Shown: positions 42,935 to 54,354 of the stretch, piece after piece
Numbering within the stretch: position 1 is the stretch's first letter
Layout: every line of letters starts with the position of its first letter
Origin: Myxocyprinus asiaticus
Taxonomy: Eukaryota > Chordata > Actinopteri > Cypriniformes > Catostomidae
Assembly (NCBI RefSeq): GCF_019703515.2
Contig: NC_059379.1
Coordinates: 23,797,880 to 23,861,879 of the forward strand
Reading direction: 5' to 3'
DNA: 64,000 nt
The notes under the pieces: model-generated
Database searches by the model: none
What the model was told of the DNA's origin: nothing
Seen by the model: the letters and a program-made list of their open reading frames with translations, nothing else
Made by a program: the position numbers and the translations under genes

Positions 42935-45860
42935 TATATATATATATAATTTTTTTTTTTTTTTTTTTTTTAATGCAACATTGTTTATGTTAGAGAATAT
43001 CTCTTAAAAACCTGAAATATCCTGTTTGCATAAGCATTCAGTCCTTGTGTTGAAAAGGTTACAGATTCAGTATATAACTGCCCTAACCGGGACACATTCA
43101 TCTTAAACAATTAGCACTACCTGTGAACTGTTAAAAAAAAATTATTCGATTGTCAAATTATTATAATCATCATGAAAGGCACATTCCATATAATGTGATA
43201 TTATGTTAGTTAGAATTACGTGGCTGCCAGAGAATTTAAGGCTTCACAATTAGTTTCTTATAATTGCCTAGCCCTAAACCTTTGAAGACAGAACCTCTGG
43301 TGCATGTGGACAAATTTGACAACAATTTAGAGGAAATGATGCAAGCCCCAGTGAGAATCAGGCTTGCATGGCACATTCCTGACTAAGGGTTTAAAATAAA
43401 AACCCCGATGTTAGCTGTATTCACTTTAAACAAATGCAAAACCACATATTCCTTTTCAAGGGGTTGAGGCAAATGAATTATTTCCTGATCATAATCCATT
43501 AGTTTGTTTACATTGTTTCCTCTTTGTGCTCTGTAGTCAATTCAATAACCCCTACTCCTCAAATCAATGCCTAATTACTGCATAGAAAAACATGACTTGA
43601 CAGACTTAATGCTTGTATTGAGAGCAACACAGGTACAGTGGATGTAAGACAATCACATTTTCAAAATAGATGTGGCCTGTTCAGTTTATGGTCTGTTGTG
43701 GTTTCAGGCATTTAGTCAGTGCTTGATATTACTGTATTGTCTTATCACTAATGTCAACATTTCACTTCTACTTAAGTTAATTGTTGATGGATATCTGTTT
43801 TATCTCCTGCTTTCACTGAGTCATTTAGGAGTCATTTTTCCTGTTTACAGTCAGTGGCAACTCCATGTGATCACAAAATCACGAATTATATTATTGATTT
43901 TCTAGTTACATTTTTCTGGTGTCACTCACTACCATCCAACACATAGCAAATTGATTCTTTTGTTTAAAAACCTCATAACTGACAGTTATTTTAAGAATTA
44001 TCTTTAGCTTCTTGGTTATTTAATAACCCCTCCACCACTTATTCACTGAATTGAGCTATTCAATGTAAAAATCACACCTTAAGGAAATGATGATTGTTAA
44101 TAAGGGACTTATTATTGGATTATTGGATTGCCTTTTTTCCCTGTATAAACATGCATTTAGTTTAAGATGTATTTCTGAAAGGCTTCATCACTATCTTGTT
44201 TTTATTATAATTTCCTGCCCAAAATCCAATTATAAAACATGGAAAAAGGCAATGAAAGTTAAACATTTTGAGTAAATTAGCTGTTTTTGTTTATTATATG
44301 GGTGCTATTATCGTTGCACATCACTGATTTCCCAATTTCCTCATTCAGTGCTGTTTACTTAGCCTTAAGCCGCTCATTTCACTACTCTGACAATGCTTCA
44401 TTATATGTGCACAAAAAGAGGGCTTTTTTTTTTTTTATGAATATGAAGGAAATAATAATAATAATAAACATTCTTAATATTTAAACAACAGTAGATAAGC
44501 TAAGAAAACAGCACTGGTTCAAATATTGCTGAACAAGAAGAGACACATTTAAATATGTGTGTGTGTGTGTGTATAAAAAATCATTCATTGTTTATGATTA
44601 AAAAGAAAAACAATAATCATTCTCTTTTACTCTTTAAGCTCAGAGAGTAATCCTAATGACATAAACGGGGCAAAGGAATGTCGGTAAAGCTTTGAATTAT
44701 TTTGGGTATATCAGGTGTTTTAAGATCAAGCCTTGGAGCACTTTATGCTAAGTTAATTTACCCAAATATATCCACACCAGAGCACACATCATCAACAGCG
44801 CTGTTAATAGAAACCTGCTGATCCATAACAGTTTTAGAGTTAGATGTTCACTTGGGGGCAGTGCAATATTTACGTTAATATCAGTGATCGATCAGAGGAT
44901 TTGCAAGCCGACATAAGGCGTTTAATTATAATTGCATCAGGATAGGTGTTGTGGTGGGAGCAGGATTTGAATAAGGTCACATCTCCGGCTAACCTTGCAA
45001 GTGTAATGCTATATTAAATGCCACTCATGTTAAGTGTGTTGAAACCTTTCTGATGCAGTCACTCTGTAATATAAAGGTTAAATTGAAAAATGTCCCCTCC
45101 TGAGCACAAAGCAAGCCATGATTGATACACCTTAGAAGGAAAATAAATGTTAACAGGCTTCCGTTTTAAAGTCGCCGCATTATGAGTGATATGTATTCTA
45201 ATAGAGTGTTTGGATCAAATTTAGTCCGACTTCAGATGAATGGAAAAGGTCAGACAGAGAGATTAGGGAGATTTGGAGAAGGTTAGACTGCACTTGTCTG
45301 ACAGTTTGTTAGTATTCAGTTACCTCTATTAAAATATGGGACTATTGTACCATTTTGTTTTTCTATACCATTAATAAGAATTTTCACATGACACATGTAA
45401 AATAGAATATATACTTATTATAGACTTACATTATATTTTAATGCATTTTTTTTTTTTTTTTTTTTTTTTTTTTGGTTATCACATGAAATGCCTGTTTATT
45501 TACAGTCAAGATGTTTTATTCTTCACATTTGCTGCTGTGGTTCATTTTAACATTATTGCAAAACTGGTTGATATAATTGAGATTTAGTCGGTATTATTTA
45601 CACAATTTATTCAATATTTGATTTAATACCTCTTATAATTCACTGATGTGAACTTTACAATCTGGTGACCTTTTTGTGTTATTTCACTTTGGATTATAAC
45701 AGAGTGAGAGTTCTCAATTAAATCAGTTGCCTTTTTTTTTACAATGTGCTATAGAATATTTTTCATTTTCTGCAGATTTTCAAATCTTGAATGAATCATG
45801 TGTTTGATATATAAAGGGGGAATAAAAAGTATCCTTACATATGTGTTCTGATGTTCCAGG
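42935..45860. other. Intergenic between tom1l2 and foxl3, no gene recognised
   Basis: A T tract lies at about 42950-42972 and a 27-base T tract at about 45447-45473, with a short GT run near 44557-44572. 44640-45300 is free of recognisable repeats and has balanced composition, which makes it a candidate for conserved non-coding sequence; this is only inference. No exons seen. Confidence 0.45.
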
Positions 45861-45869
45861 TGAGTCAGA

Positions 45870-47341
45870 GCTGGGGTAAGGGCAACTATGGCCAATAGTC
45901 ATTCAGACATTCTATTGCTGAATGACTATAGGCCGGTTGCCCTTACCCCTGTAGTTATGAAGTGCTTTGAAAGACTGATACTGGCACACATCAAAGCAGT
46001 CATCCCCACTGACCTTGACCAACATCAGTTTGCTTATCGAGCCAATAGGTCTACGGAAGTCGTGGCCTCAACTGCTCTGCACACAGCTCTGACTCACCTG
46101 GAACATCAGAACACATATGTAAGGATAATTTTTATTGATTTAACTCCACCTTCAACACCAAAATACCCCATGAACTGGTTGGAAAGCTCTGCAGTCTCGG
46201 CTTGGGCTCATCACTCTGTGCTTGGATAATGGACTTTTTAACAAATAGACCCCAGAATGTTAAGATTGGAGATCACGTTTCCTCCACCTTAACTCTGAAT
46301 ACAGAAGTCCCACAGGGCTGCGTTTTAAGTCCAGCCCTTTACTCCCTCTTCACATATGATTGTACACCCATCCAGTCATCTATTGCCATAATCAAATATG
46401 CGGACGACACCAACCTGGTGGGGTTAATAACAGACAATGACGAGGCAGCCTGTAGGGAGGAGGTGTGTCGACGGTCTGAGTGGTGTCTGGACAACAACTT
46501 GGCCCTCAATATCTCAAAAACCAGAGAGATCATTGTGGACTTCAGGAAGCAGAACCACTCTGCCCTCTACATACATGGAGAAGAGTTGGTAAGGGCAGAG
46601 AATATCAAGTTCCTGGGAGTTTACATTACATGCAATCTCACTTGGTCCATGCACACATCCCATTTGGTGAGGAAAGCACAACAGAGACTGTTCTTACGGA
46701 AATTGAAAAAAGCACAACTACCTCAACAACTACTCATCAACTTTTACCGCTGTACTATGGAAAGTATACTCTCCTACTTGGCCACAGTGTGGTATGCCAG
46801 CTGCACGGTTGCTGACCGGAGAGATCTTCAGTGTGTGATGAATGTGGCACAGCGGGTGATCGGATCTGAGCTCCCTAACCTGGGCAAGGTCTATGTTAAC
46901 AGGCTGCAGAACAAAGCCAGAAGCATTGTCAGGGACCCAACCCAAACTGGATACTACCTGTTTGAGCTTCTACCGTCTTGAAGACGTTATAGGACACTAC
47001 ACGCACGAACAAACAGATTGAGGAATAGTTTTTTCCAAGAACTATAGCCTCCCTCAACTCAATTACATAAAGACAATTTACATGTATTCATGAGTGAAAG
47101 TATGTATGTGGGTAGATATATGTATGCGAGTGTGTCTATATAGTGGATGTATGTATGTATGTATATACAGAATATGTGTATATGTGTATATATTGTGTAT
47201 TTATTGTACTTAAATGTATTTATATTGCTTGAATGGAACATTTTCTATGTATATTTTGTTCTCAAAATACTGTTTGGATTGAGCCACACAAAATTTCATT
47301 GTACATGTTACAATGACAATAAAGGAAATCTAATCTAATCT
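45870..47341 (+). mobile_element. 5'-truncated LINE (L2/Rex1-like), decayed
   Basis: It contains reverse transcriptase (pseudogene entry) followed by a 3'UTR. It ends gacaataaaggaaatctaat and a short ATCTA tandem tail (47324-47341), the 3' structure of fish L2/CR1-group LINEs. The 5' end is truncated inside RT and begins with a 30-bp inverted repeat (45874-45950). The 3'UTR region has TATG/TGTA-rich low-complexity sequence (47100-47200). Confidence 0.8.
45912..46981 (+). pseudogene. LINE reverse transcriptase fragment
   Basis: The first frame gives LLLNDYRPVALTPVVMKCFE and HQFAYRANRSTEVVASTAL (RT fingers). After FIDLTPP the frame is damaged, and the gene resumes from about 46202 in another frame: [36 protein letters not shown], then [11 protein letters not shown], which carries the YADD catalytic box. 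It ends FELLPS followed by a TGA, where relatives continue GRRYR. No endonuclease domain is present because of 5' truncation. L2/Rex1 clade assignment is by overall resemblance. Confidence 0.85.
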
Positions 47342-47609
47342 AAGAAGAGGCCTTAAGTAATAGATTCAATAGTTACTGCTTTATTGCCTTATACTAGCAG
47401 TCAAACAAAAATGGCAAAGATCATAGCATTGCTTTCTCCTAATTTAACAAATGTCATGGCTATATTTAAAATATTTTATATGTATATGTATTTTTAACAA
47501 CTTTTCGGTCACCAAAGGGATGGCTGGTTGAAAACTATTGGCAAAAAAGATTGGTATCCATGTTGCAGAATACAAGAGCTATAGTGACACTAGATTGATG
47601 GATATACAC

Positions 47610-48182
47610 CGATCAGCCACAACATTAAAACCATCTGCCTAATATTGTGTCAGTACCCCTCATGCCGCCAAAACAGTGCCAACAATCGTGCCACAGTCCA
47701 AATTAGTGAGATCACATTTTTCCCCATTCTGATGGTTGATGTGAACATTAACTGAAGCTCCTGAACCGTATATGCATGATTGTATGCACTGCACTGCTGC
47801 AACATGATTGGCTGATTTGATAATCGCATGGATAATTGTTGGTACCAGATGGGCTGGTAGTATTTCTGTAACTGCTGATCTCCTGGGATTTTCACGCACA
47901 ACAGTAGAATTTACTCTGAATGGTGCCAAAACAAAAAAAACATCCAGTGTGCAGCAGTTCTGTGGATGGAAATGCCTTGTTGATGAGAGAGGTCAACGGA
48001 GAATGGCTAGACTGGTTAGAACTGACAAAGTCTAAGGTAACTCAGATAACCACTCTGTACAATTGTGGTGAGAAGAATATCATCTCGGAATGCTATTCTG
48101 AATTGCAGGTTGGCGCTGCTTTGGTGGCACGAGGGGGACCTACACAATATTAGACAGGTGGTTTTAATGTTGTGGCTGATGA
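47610..48182. mobile_element. Tc1-like deletion derivative, copy B
   Basis: Same family as 1557-1970 but longer. The left end accgatcagccacaacatta is the inverse of the right end taatgttgtggctgatgac. The + strand keeps a transposase N-terminal remnant in broken frames (SVTADLLGFSRTTVEFTL, QFCGWKCLVDERGQRRMARL, TQITTLYNCGEKNIISECY). No catalytic domain remains. The extra ~150 bp at the left is absent from copy A. Confidence 0.75.
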
Positions 48183-48189
48183 CACTAGA

Positions 48190-49460
48190 TTTCAGTTGAA
48201 CTACTGTATTGCAAAATGCAGACAGATTGGACAAATTCTGAAATCACCTTTGCACTGTCCACCATTTAAAGAGAAAATAAAAAGAGAGTCCTAAAAACAA
48301 AAACAAAAAGATGATTAAACATCCCTGGGAGGGCTCCAGAGCTAGAGTAAGTGTTGCCCAGAGGAGCATTTGCTCAGTCTATCAGTGATTGATACGGATC
48401 ACAGACTGTCAAGGGCCAATGATACACATTATAAACAACATATGTAAACAACAGAGTCATTCAGCACTCCTGCAGTAAGCAGGGAATGCTGATTACATTA
48501 ACCCCATAGCTATGTTTGCACATTTGTTTGGGAACACTACACTAACTACATATCCATGTCTACAAAATGGGGCAGCACTAAAACACTTCAGGTGTGCATA
48601 AGATTTAGTTTTCCAGGTTTAGAATGTGGAATTGTATCAAGGTAAACTGTACATGGGAGATCAGAATAAATATTTTTGCATTCCCATTCGTTTCAACAGC
48701 AAAAGAAAAAATCCACCACTTTCTTAGAAGATGAAAAATAGAGAGTGGTGGATTACGGGAGTCTAAAGAGAGAAAGATACCAAATTTACTCTCATTCCCT
48801 CAACAGCTGTATTTGAAACCTCAGTGCAGCTGTGTTGACAATTTAAAAAAAAATATATTTTTTTAATTATTATTATTATATTAATTCCAGGGTAATATAA
48901 CACAAATAATGTTATAAATTTCCATTCAATAATTTTAAAAATCAAAAATATAGAAAAACGTTTGCTAGATTCATGCTGCTTAATTAGGACAAAAATGCGT
49001 CACCACTGTTTGTGAAAAGGGTCCATTGAAAGTCTGAATGATTAATTTAATCAAAATAAACTGGTGCACCCCATTTAGCTCCTTTGTCTATATGCTTTCC
49101 TCAGCTCACTACCAAATATTGTAAAGTGACTAAAATTCATGCCAATATACGAAGCGACCCTTTCCAAGTGAGGATTGACTGTGCACACTGTTTTAAAATC
49201 TTTTGATGAGATAGTGTATAATAATTTACAGCTAATATATACCTTAAACTCCTTTTAGTAATCACTGAATAATTATATACTTATAACTTACTGTTTTATC
49301 TATGCGTGTATTCTTATTTAGCAATTTTGCTGACATGAATCATTAATTGAGCAGAGCTGCCGACAAGAGCACAAGCACACAACATCCTGCATGTGCATAA
49401 TTACAAGCCAATTTGCAATATAGGAAAACTTACAAGACTATGCACGCTATTGAAGCTTTA
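48190..49460. other. Intergenic, no gene recognised
   Basis: AT-rich sequence downstream (3') of foxl3 without recognisable exons or complete transposons. Confidence 0.45.
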
Positions 49461-49809
49461 AAGTAATAGTTCACCCACAAATGAAAATGCTGTAGTTAGT
49501 AACTCACCCTCTTGTCGTTCCAACCCCAGTTGACTGACTTCTGTGGAATACATCAAAGGTGAATTTTTGAAGAATACCCTGGCCATTTAATCGCTATCTT
49601 GGCTCCAGAAGGCTTTGAATAATTGACCACTTTTATGATACTTTATGATCCTTTTTCTTTTTTTTTTCATTTTGTAGCTTAAAGGCCCCAGTCTTCATTC
49701 TTTTTTCCACATTGATAAGAGTGACCAGGATATTCTTCCAAAAATTCACCTTTTTTGTCCCACAGAAGGAAAAAAATCACTTGGGTTTTTGGGTGAATTA
49801 TTACTTAAG
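49461..49809. mobile_element. Angel-like MITE just downstream of foxl3
   Basis: The termini taaagtaatagttcacccac and gtttttgggtgaattattac are inverted relatives, and the arms pair through aaggtgaatttttgaagaat and attcttccaaaaattcacct. It ends about 90 bp beyond the foxl3 stop codon, so it may lie in the foxl3 3'UTR. Confidence 0.75.
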
Positions 49810-49897
49810 TTTTTTTCTCTCTTTTTTGAAACTGTTTTAACATCTGGATATTTACTGATTTGCATCCAATATGTTCTCTCAGATTGAATAGTCATGG

Positions 49898-50763
49898 TTA
49901 CATGGTCCAGAAGTGCAGATTGAGATGTTGTGGCTCCAGATGATGGATCACAGCTCTAGCTACACCATTAGCGGCTCTGAACCCAGGTAGAGGGTCCGGT
50001 GTGGAGAGTATATAGTCAATGCTGAATTTGATCTCGGGTTCAGGTTTGCTGAGGGGTGGGTTGATTTGGGCCGGTCTGTGACTATTGTTCACGGAGCAGA
50101 AAGAATCTGAATTCATGGATCTTACTGCAGCACCCTGATGAGTGTCCATGGCAACAAAGGGTTCGACTGGCTCCTTGAGGCCCATTTTCGAGTTCCGTCT
50201 GCGGCGGCGACGGCGAAAGTTGCCATTTTCAAAGAGATCCAGCATGGACTCGCAGCCCGTGGCAAATGTCCAGTAATTACCTTTTCCTTTCTCGTTACCT
50301 TCTGTGCGGGGCACCTGAGGAAAACACAGGTAGTCAGAATTGTAGACAGGGCTGGTATGATACAACTTGCTGTTGGTTGTACAGCATAGCAAAACAGTCT
50401 GATTACACTTAAGGTGAATGAAGGTAAAGTGGGACAGGTGGTAAAGTGGAACACTTAAACGTGTATTTAATATTTAATCCTTTTTCCTTTGTGTACTGCA
50501 GTGGAGATCTTTGGCTATTTAAGGATCTAAGCCATCATATGTCATCACATTTGAAATCAGTGTCAGTTACAAATGATCACTTTACCTATATTCACTTTAT
50601 GTCCCACTTTACCTGTATTCACCCCAGTATAGGCTATCGGATATTGTTAATGAATTTAGTTACTTAGTTGGGTAACACTTTACAATAAGGTTCCATTCAT
50701 TAACATTAGTTAATGCATTAGATATAATGAACAAATAATGAACAAATAATGAACTTATATATA

Positions 50764-50825
<62 letters not shown>

Positions 50826-51993
50826 TATATAATTACAGCATTTATTAAGCTTTGTTAATGTTAATAAAAATACAATTGTTCATTGTTAGTTCATGTTAGT
50901 TCCTAATGCATTAACGGATGTTAACAAATACAACTTTTGATTTTAAAAATGTATTAGTATATGTTGAAATTAACATTAACCAAGATTAATAAATGCTGCA
51001 TAAGTACTGGTCATTGTTATTTCATGTTAACTAATGTTGTTAACTATGTTAACAAATGGAACCTTATGGTAAAGTTTAACCCTATCCAGCCTCTGTCATA
51101 CCTTTATGAAGCAGCTGTTTAGAGAGAGGTTATGACGAATTGAGTTTTGCCAAGCCCTCTGGTTGGATCTGTAATAAGGAAATCTCTTCATGATGAACTC
51201 GTAGATTCCTGATAGGGTAACTTTGTTCTCTGGACTCTGTTGTATAGCCATTGCTATTAGTGCAATGTAACTAACAGAGAGAGACAGAGACGAATAAGAG
51301 TCAGAGATCCTCTGTGCCTTTAAAGAGTCTTGTACTCCCATTTATTAGGGCTGGTGTAATTTAGTAAAAATGAAAAATAACATTAATTAATAAAATCAAA
51401 CACACAGTATTAATAGTATAGGGTACAACAGGGCTAAAGTGCTCCCCGAGGTAAAAGGCTCCTTTTCAATTGTATTTTCCCTCAAAACACTAAATAGCAA
51501 CAAAAACTTCTACATGACTTTCCTAAACACCTGTTTGTCACTAGAACATTTTCCTCTTCCATGAGATCATTGCATGTAATGTCTAAAGGTTGATTCTGAG
51601 GCAATTTGATCTAATAGTTTCAATTGTTGCAAATTTAAATAAATTATCACATTTATTTTGAGACTAAATATTTATTTGCCATTTAAAATTTTGTTCAAGG
51701 TGATTATATCAAACAATTTCCAATAACAGTCCAAAAAGTGAAACGATAGTATTTGGGGTAAAAGCCCCCCTGTTGCAGGGGCTAAAGGCTTCTATAAAAC
51801 ACATTGCTTTTCTTAAGTGGGGGGAGTAGATTTGTTCTGAAACATGTTAAAAGTGGGCTCACGTTCCAATCTTAATGGAGATTAATTTGTTTATAGAATA
51901 CTTTAAATATAATTAAATGTCAAAGGTGATTGAAATGAACAAGAAAATATGCACCCTTTTCTGAAGTGGTTATTTTGAATAAGCATTATCTTA

Positions 51994-52025
<32 letters not shown>

Positions 52026-52618
52026 CAACAACAACGTATTGCTGTCTCAAAAGTATTTGCATAAGTTGACAAATTGTGCCTGACAACTATTTGCCCTGGT
52101 TTCTACACTATATCAATATAACCCCCCTGTGGGCTTTAAAAAAAAAAAAAAAAAAAAAAAATTTAACCACAGGTGTGGGGTGAAAGGCCCCCTCCCCACC
52201 TTTTTGTTATTTTTTTTTGTATTCACAACAACCTTCTGTTTTTATTTCTTTTCACACAAATTATGTTGCTCCATCAATATTCAATATAAATAAATGTATT
52301 TCTTGAATCTTGATACACTTTGGGACCAGAAAAAAAGGTAATTTTCATGAAGGTGTGCTTTAGCACCATTGTACCCTACATGCTTTAAATGAACACTGCA
52401 AATCTTAATAATATTGCAACCGCTTCCATGTTTCATCTTAAGTTCTTCACTGACCAAGACAGCATAAACTTAAGAATAATGTAATGTTACATTATACTGT
52501 ATATTATTATAGTTGCATAATTATTGTGATACTTTTATGGTTACATCATAACTTTTAATTTGAAGTAAATTGTTGTTAGCATTTAAAAAAGCAACTAAAT
52601 TTAGAATAATAGGCTACC

Positions 52619-52657
<39 letters not shown>

Positions 52658-52788
52658 AATAATTGTAGTAGTAGTAATTACCTGTAAGCCGGTCGGCACA
52701 CTTTCTTCTCTTCATCTGAGCCACATGAAGGGTATCCATCGCCATCATAGTTAAAACAGTTATAAGGATATTGCGAGGTGTCAAACAT
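49898..52788 (-). CDS. foxl3: Forkhead box protein L3
   Basis: Three coding exons on the minus strand: 52788-52682, 51270-51102, 50314-49898 (TAA stop), joining in frame to 230 aa. Exon 1 encodes [18 protein letters not shown]... ending in CRPAYS. Exon 2 holds most of the winged-helix domain ([37 protein letters not shown]). Exon 3 completes it ([20 protein letters not shown], then a basic [12 protein letters not shown] nuclear signal) and the C-terminal region with KFSIDYIL. The forkhead spans about residues 31-127. The short length, exon structure, [17 protein letters not shown] wing and fam20c neighbour point to FOXL3 rather than FOXL2 or FOXL1. Family knowledge: medaka foxl3 acts in germ cells and suppresses spermatogenesis in females. 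Introns hold several MITEs, one ending about 20 bp from the exon 2 donor. Confidence 0.85.
50408..50625. repeat. Fold-back repeat in foxl3 intron 2
   Basis: The left arm aaggtaaagtgggacaggtg (about 50422) is matched by an inverted arm gtcccactttacctgtattc (about 50600). Each arm also repeats ggtaaagtgg / ccactttacc. Probably a small MITE; it starts about 95 bp into the intron from the exon 3 acceptor. Confidence 0.5.
50670..51082. mobile_element. MITE with AT microsatellite core abutting foxl3 exon 2
   Basis: The left end gggtaacactttacaataag and the complement of the right end gggttaaactttaccataag are inverted repeats that continue for about 45 bp (gttccattcattaacattag). The centre is a TA dinucleotide run (about 50760-50822). 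This is a common cyprinid MITE by general knowledge. Its right end is 19 bp from the foxl3 exon 2 splice donor (GT at 51101-51100 on the minus strand). Confidence 0.75.
51418..52380. mobile_element. DNA element with GTAGGGTACAA-type termini (foxl3 intron 1)
   Basis: Starts tatagggtacaacagggcta and ends ttagcaccattgtaccctac, inverted relatives. Similar words ggtaaaagcccccctgttgc (51758) and gtggggtgaaaggccccctc (52172) recur inside, so the ends seem internally repeated. Two A runs (52001-52024 and 52139-52160) are simple repeats. No coding capacity. A related copy is at about 54355-54890. Confidence 0.55.
52617..52672. repeat. Microsatellite (CAA)n followed by AAT/GTA
   Basis: A CAA trinucleotide run at about 52617-52655 that grades into short AAT and GTA repeats, ending about 10 bp before the foxl3 exon 1 splice donor on the minus strand. 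Confidence 0.85.
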
Positions 52789-53629
52789 TGTTAGAAGTCC
52801 AGGTGGCAAGCTTTTATGATGGAATAAAAAAGGCTCTAGCTGGCCAAGGCAAATGAAGCTGCTCTCATGAGAAGTGGGTGTGTGTAGGAACTCACCGGCT
52901 GCTGGTCAGATGCTGATATAATGGGCGTTCATGACTGGAACTACTGTAAACGTCGGAACCCGGGGCGTGATCAACAAACTACAGTCACTCATTCACTCTT
53001 TGATTCTGGGTGGTCCGGTCCGATTTAAGATTGGATGTTTTGTTTTGCAGTGTTTCTTTTTATAGTCGGATCCACTTAACAATAATTGAACGATGAATGA
53101 AACATTAACAAACATGCTTCTCGTGGCTGTAGTCTTAACTCGTTCAGGTTGTTTTTGTTTCTCTCACTAAAAGTTGTTGTGGCCCCTCGAAATGAATCAC
53201 ATATCTCTCGGCAGCAACTCTTGGCTTCTGTAGATGCGATCTGTAATGCGGCATAATAGCCATAAATTGTGTTTCCGTGACTAAAAAGGGGATGTGTGTT
53301 CAAAAGAACATTTAACTGGGCATATGAGGGACTGAGAAACAGAACAAATATCCCACGGCGCGAGATGTCTGTGTGTGGCCCCTTGATCTGAGAGACAGAT
53401 TAATCTCTCGGCCTCGTTTGGCGTGGACTCAGCTCGGACATTTTGGACTAAAATCGTTCATAATTGCTTCGAAAATCTGCTCTTCTTAGTCCAGCCAATT
53501 CATATTACGTATTACATAATAAAGTATATTATCAAGTAATATTATAAAGTAACTATACGCTTCGAACAAGAATTAGACACATTTGCGGCTTTGATTTGTA
53601 ATTTTAACAGGTGAGATTTTAACTAAAAG

Positions 53630-53655
53630 GTTTAAAAAAATAAATAATAATAATA

Positions 53656-53698
<43 letters not shown>

Positions 53699-53705
53699 TA
53701 AAATA
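53630..53705. repeat. Microsatellite (AAT)n
   Basis: An AAT/ATA trinucleotide run about 70 bp long, roughly 0.85 kb upstream of the foxl3 start codon. Confidence 0.85.
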
Positions 53706-53779
53706 ATTTTGCATTCGTTAATTTTAAATCAAGTTAACAAAAGAGAATAATGATCAGACTGATATTTGCGTTTCCTGTC

Positions 53780-54003
53780 TGAGTGCACTGAGAGTGCGAT
53801 CTGATTAGGGTCCCAGCGGAGTCCCGCTTCGTTCCCATGACGCCGTTTCCTCTGCTGGACCGTCTGCGGCCGCTCTGATTGCTGCTGTCCGATTAGTGGT
53901 CCCTGTCCCCCAGACCGCTCTCAGCTGAATTTCCGGAGGACCATTAGGCCTACTACACCAGAAGAAAAACACTGTGCATCATGTTCAGTCTCTGTTTATC
54001 CTG
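53780..54003 (+). promoter_or_regulatory. CpG-richer segment with possible divergent first exon
   Basis: A GC- and CpG-enriched stretch (53790-53945) in AT-rich surroundings is followed by an ATG at 53981 (MFSLCLS) and a consensus splice donor CTG|GTAAGTG at 54003/54004 on the + strand. This layout suits a promoter plus a first exon transcribed away from foxl3, whose ATG is about 1.2 kb to the left on the other strand. No downstream exon of such a transcript was recognised, so it may equally be a foxl3 upstream regulatory element. Confidence 0.3.
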
Positions 54004-54354
54004 GTAAGTGTTTGATCGCAAATGCGAGTGATTTTTTCCCCCTGTAGCCTAACTATAGACCTATTTGAACTATTTCCCTGTATTTCCTTAATAGAAATAT
54101 TAAGAATGCTATGTTCTTCATTTAAAAGAATTAAAATTGTGTGTTGAATGAAAAAGCACTTGTGGTGGTAATAGGGTGGAAACAGGTTATTCGGGGCAAA
54201 TAATTTCAATGATCGATGTCTAAATATCAGCTGGGTCTTGGTTATATTTAAAATGTTTATTTTTGCTTTTTATAGAAGATGTGATCAAGCTTCACCATCT
54301 AAACGAGCACATGAGCACATTTAAAATGACTATTTGACAGTCACTTACAAAAAG

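Noticed and set aside
50122..50454. A 110-codon minus-strand open frame over foxl3 exon 3
   Set aside because: It is an alternative frame of the true exon (50314-49898) and runs through the intron; only the other frame completes the forkhead domain.
49898..52788. Assigning the forkhead gene as foxl2 or foxl1
   Set aside because: Foxl2 is usually intronless across the forkhead, with a different wing (ACEDMFEKGNYRRRRRMK), and foxl1 has DTKCLDMFENG. The split exons, the [13 protein letters not shown] wing and fam20c linkage fit foxl3.
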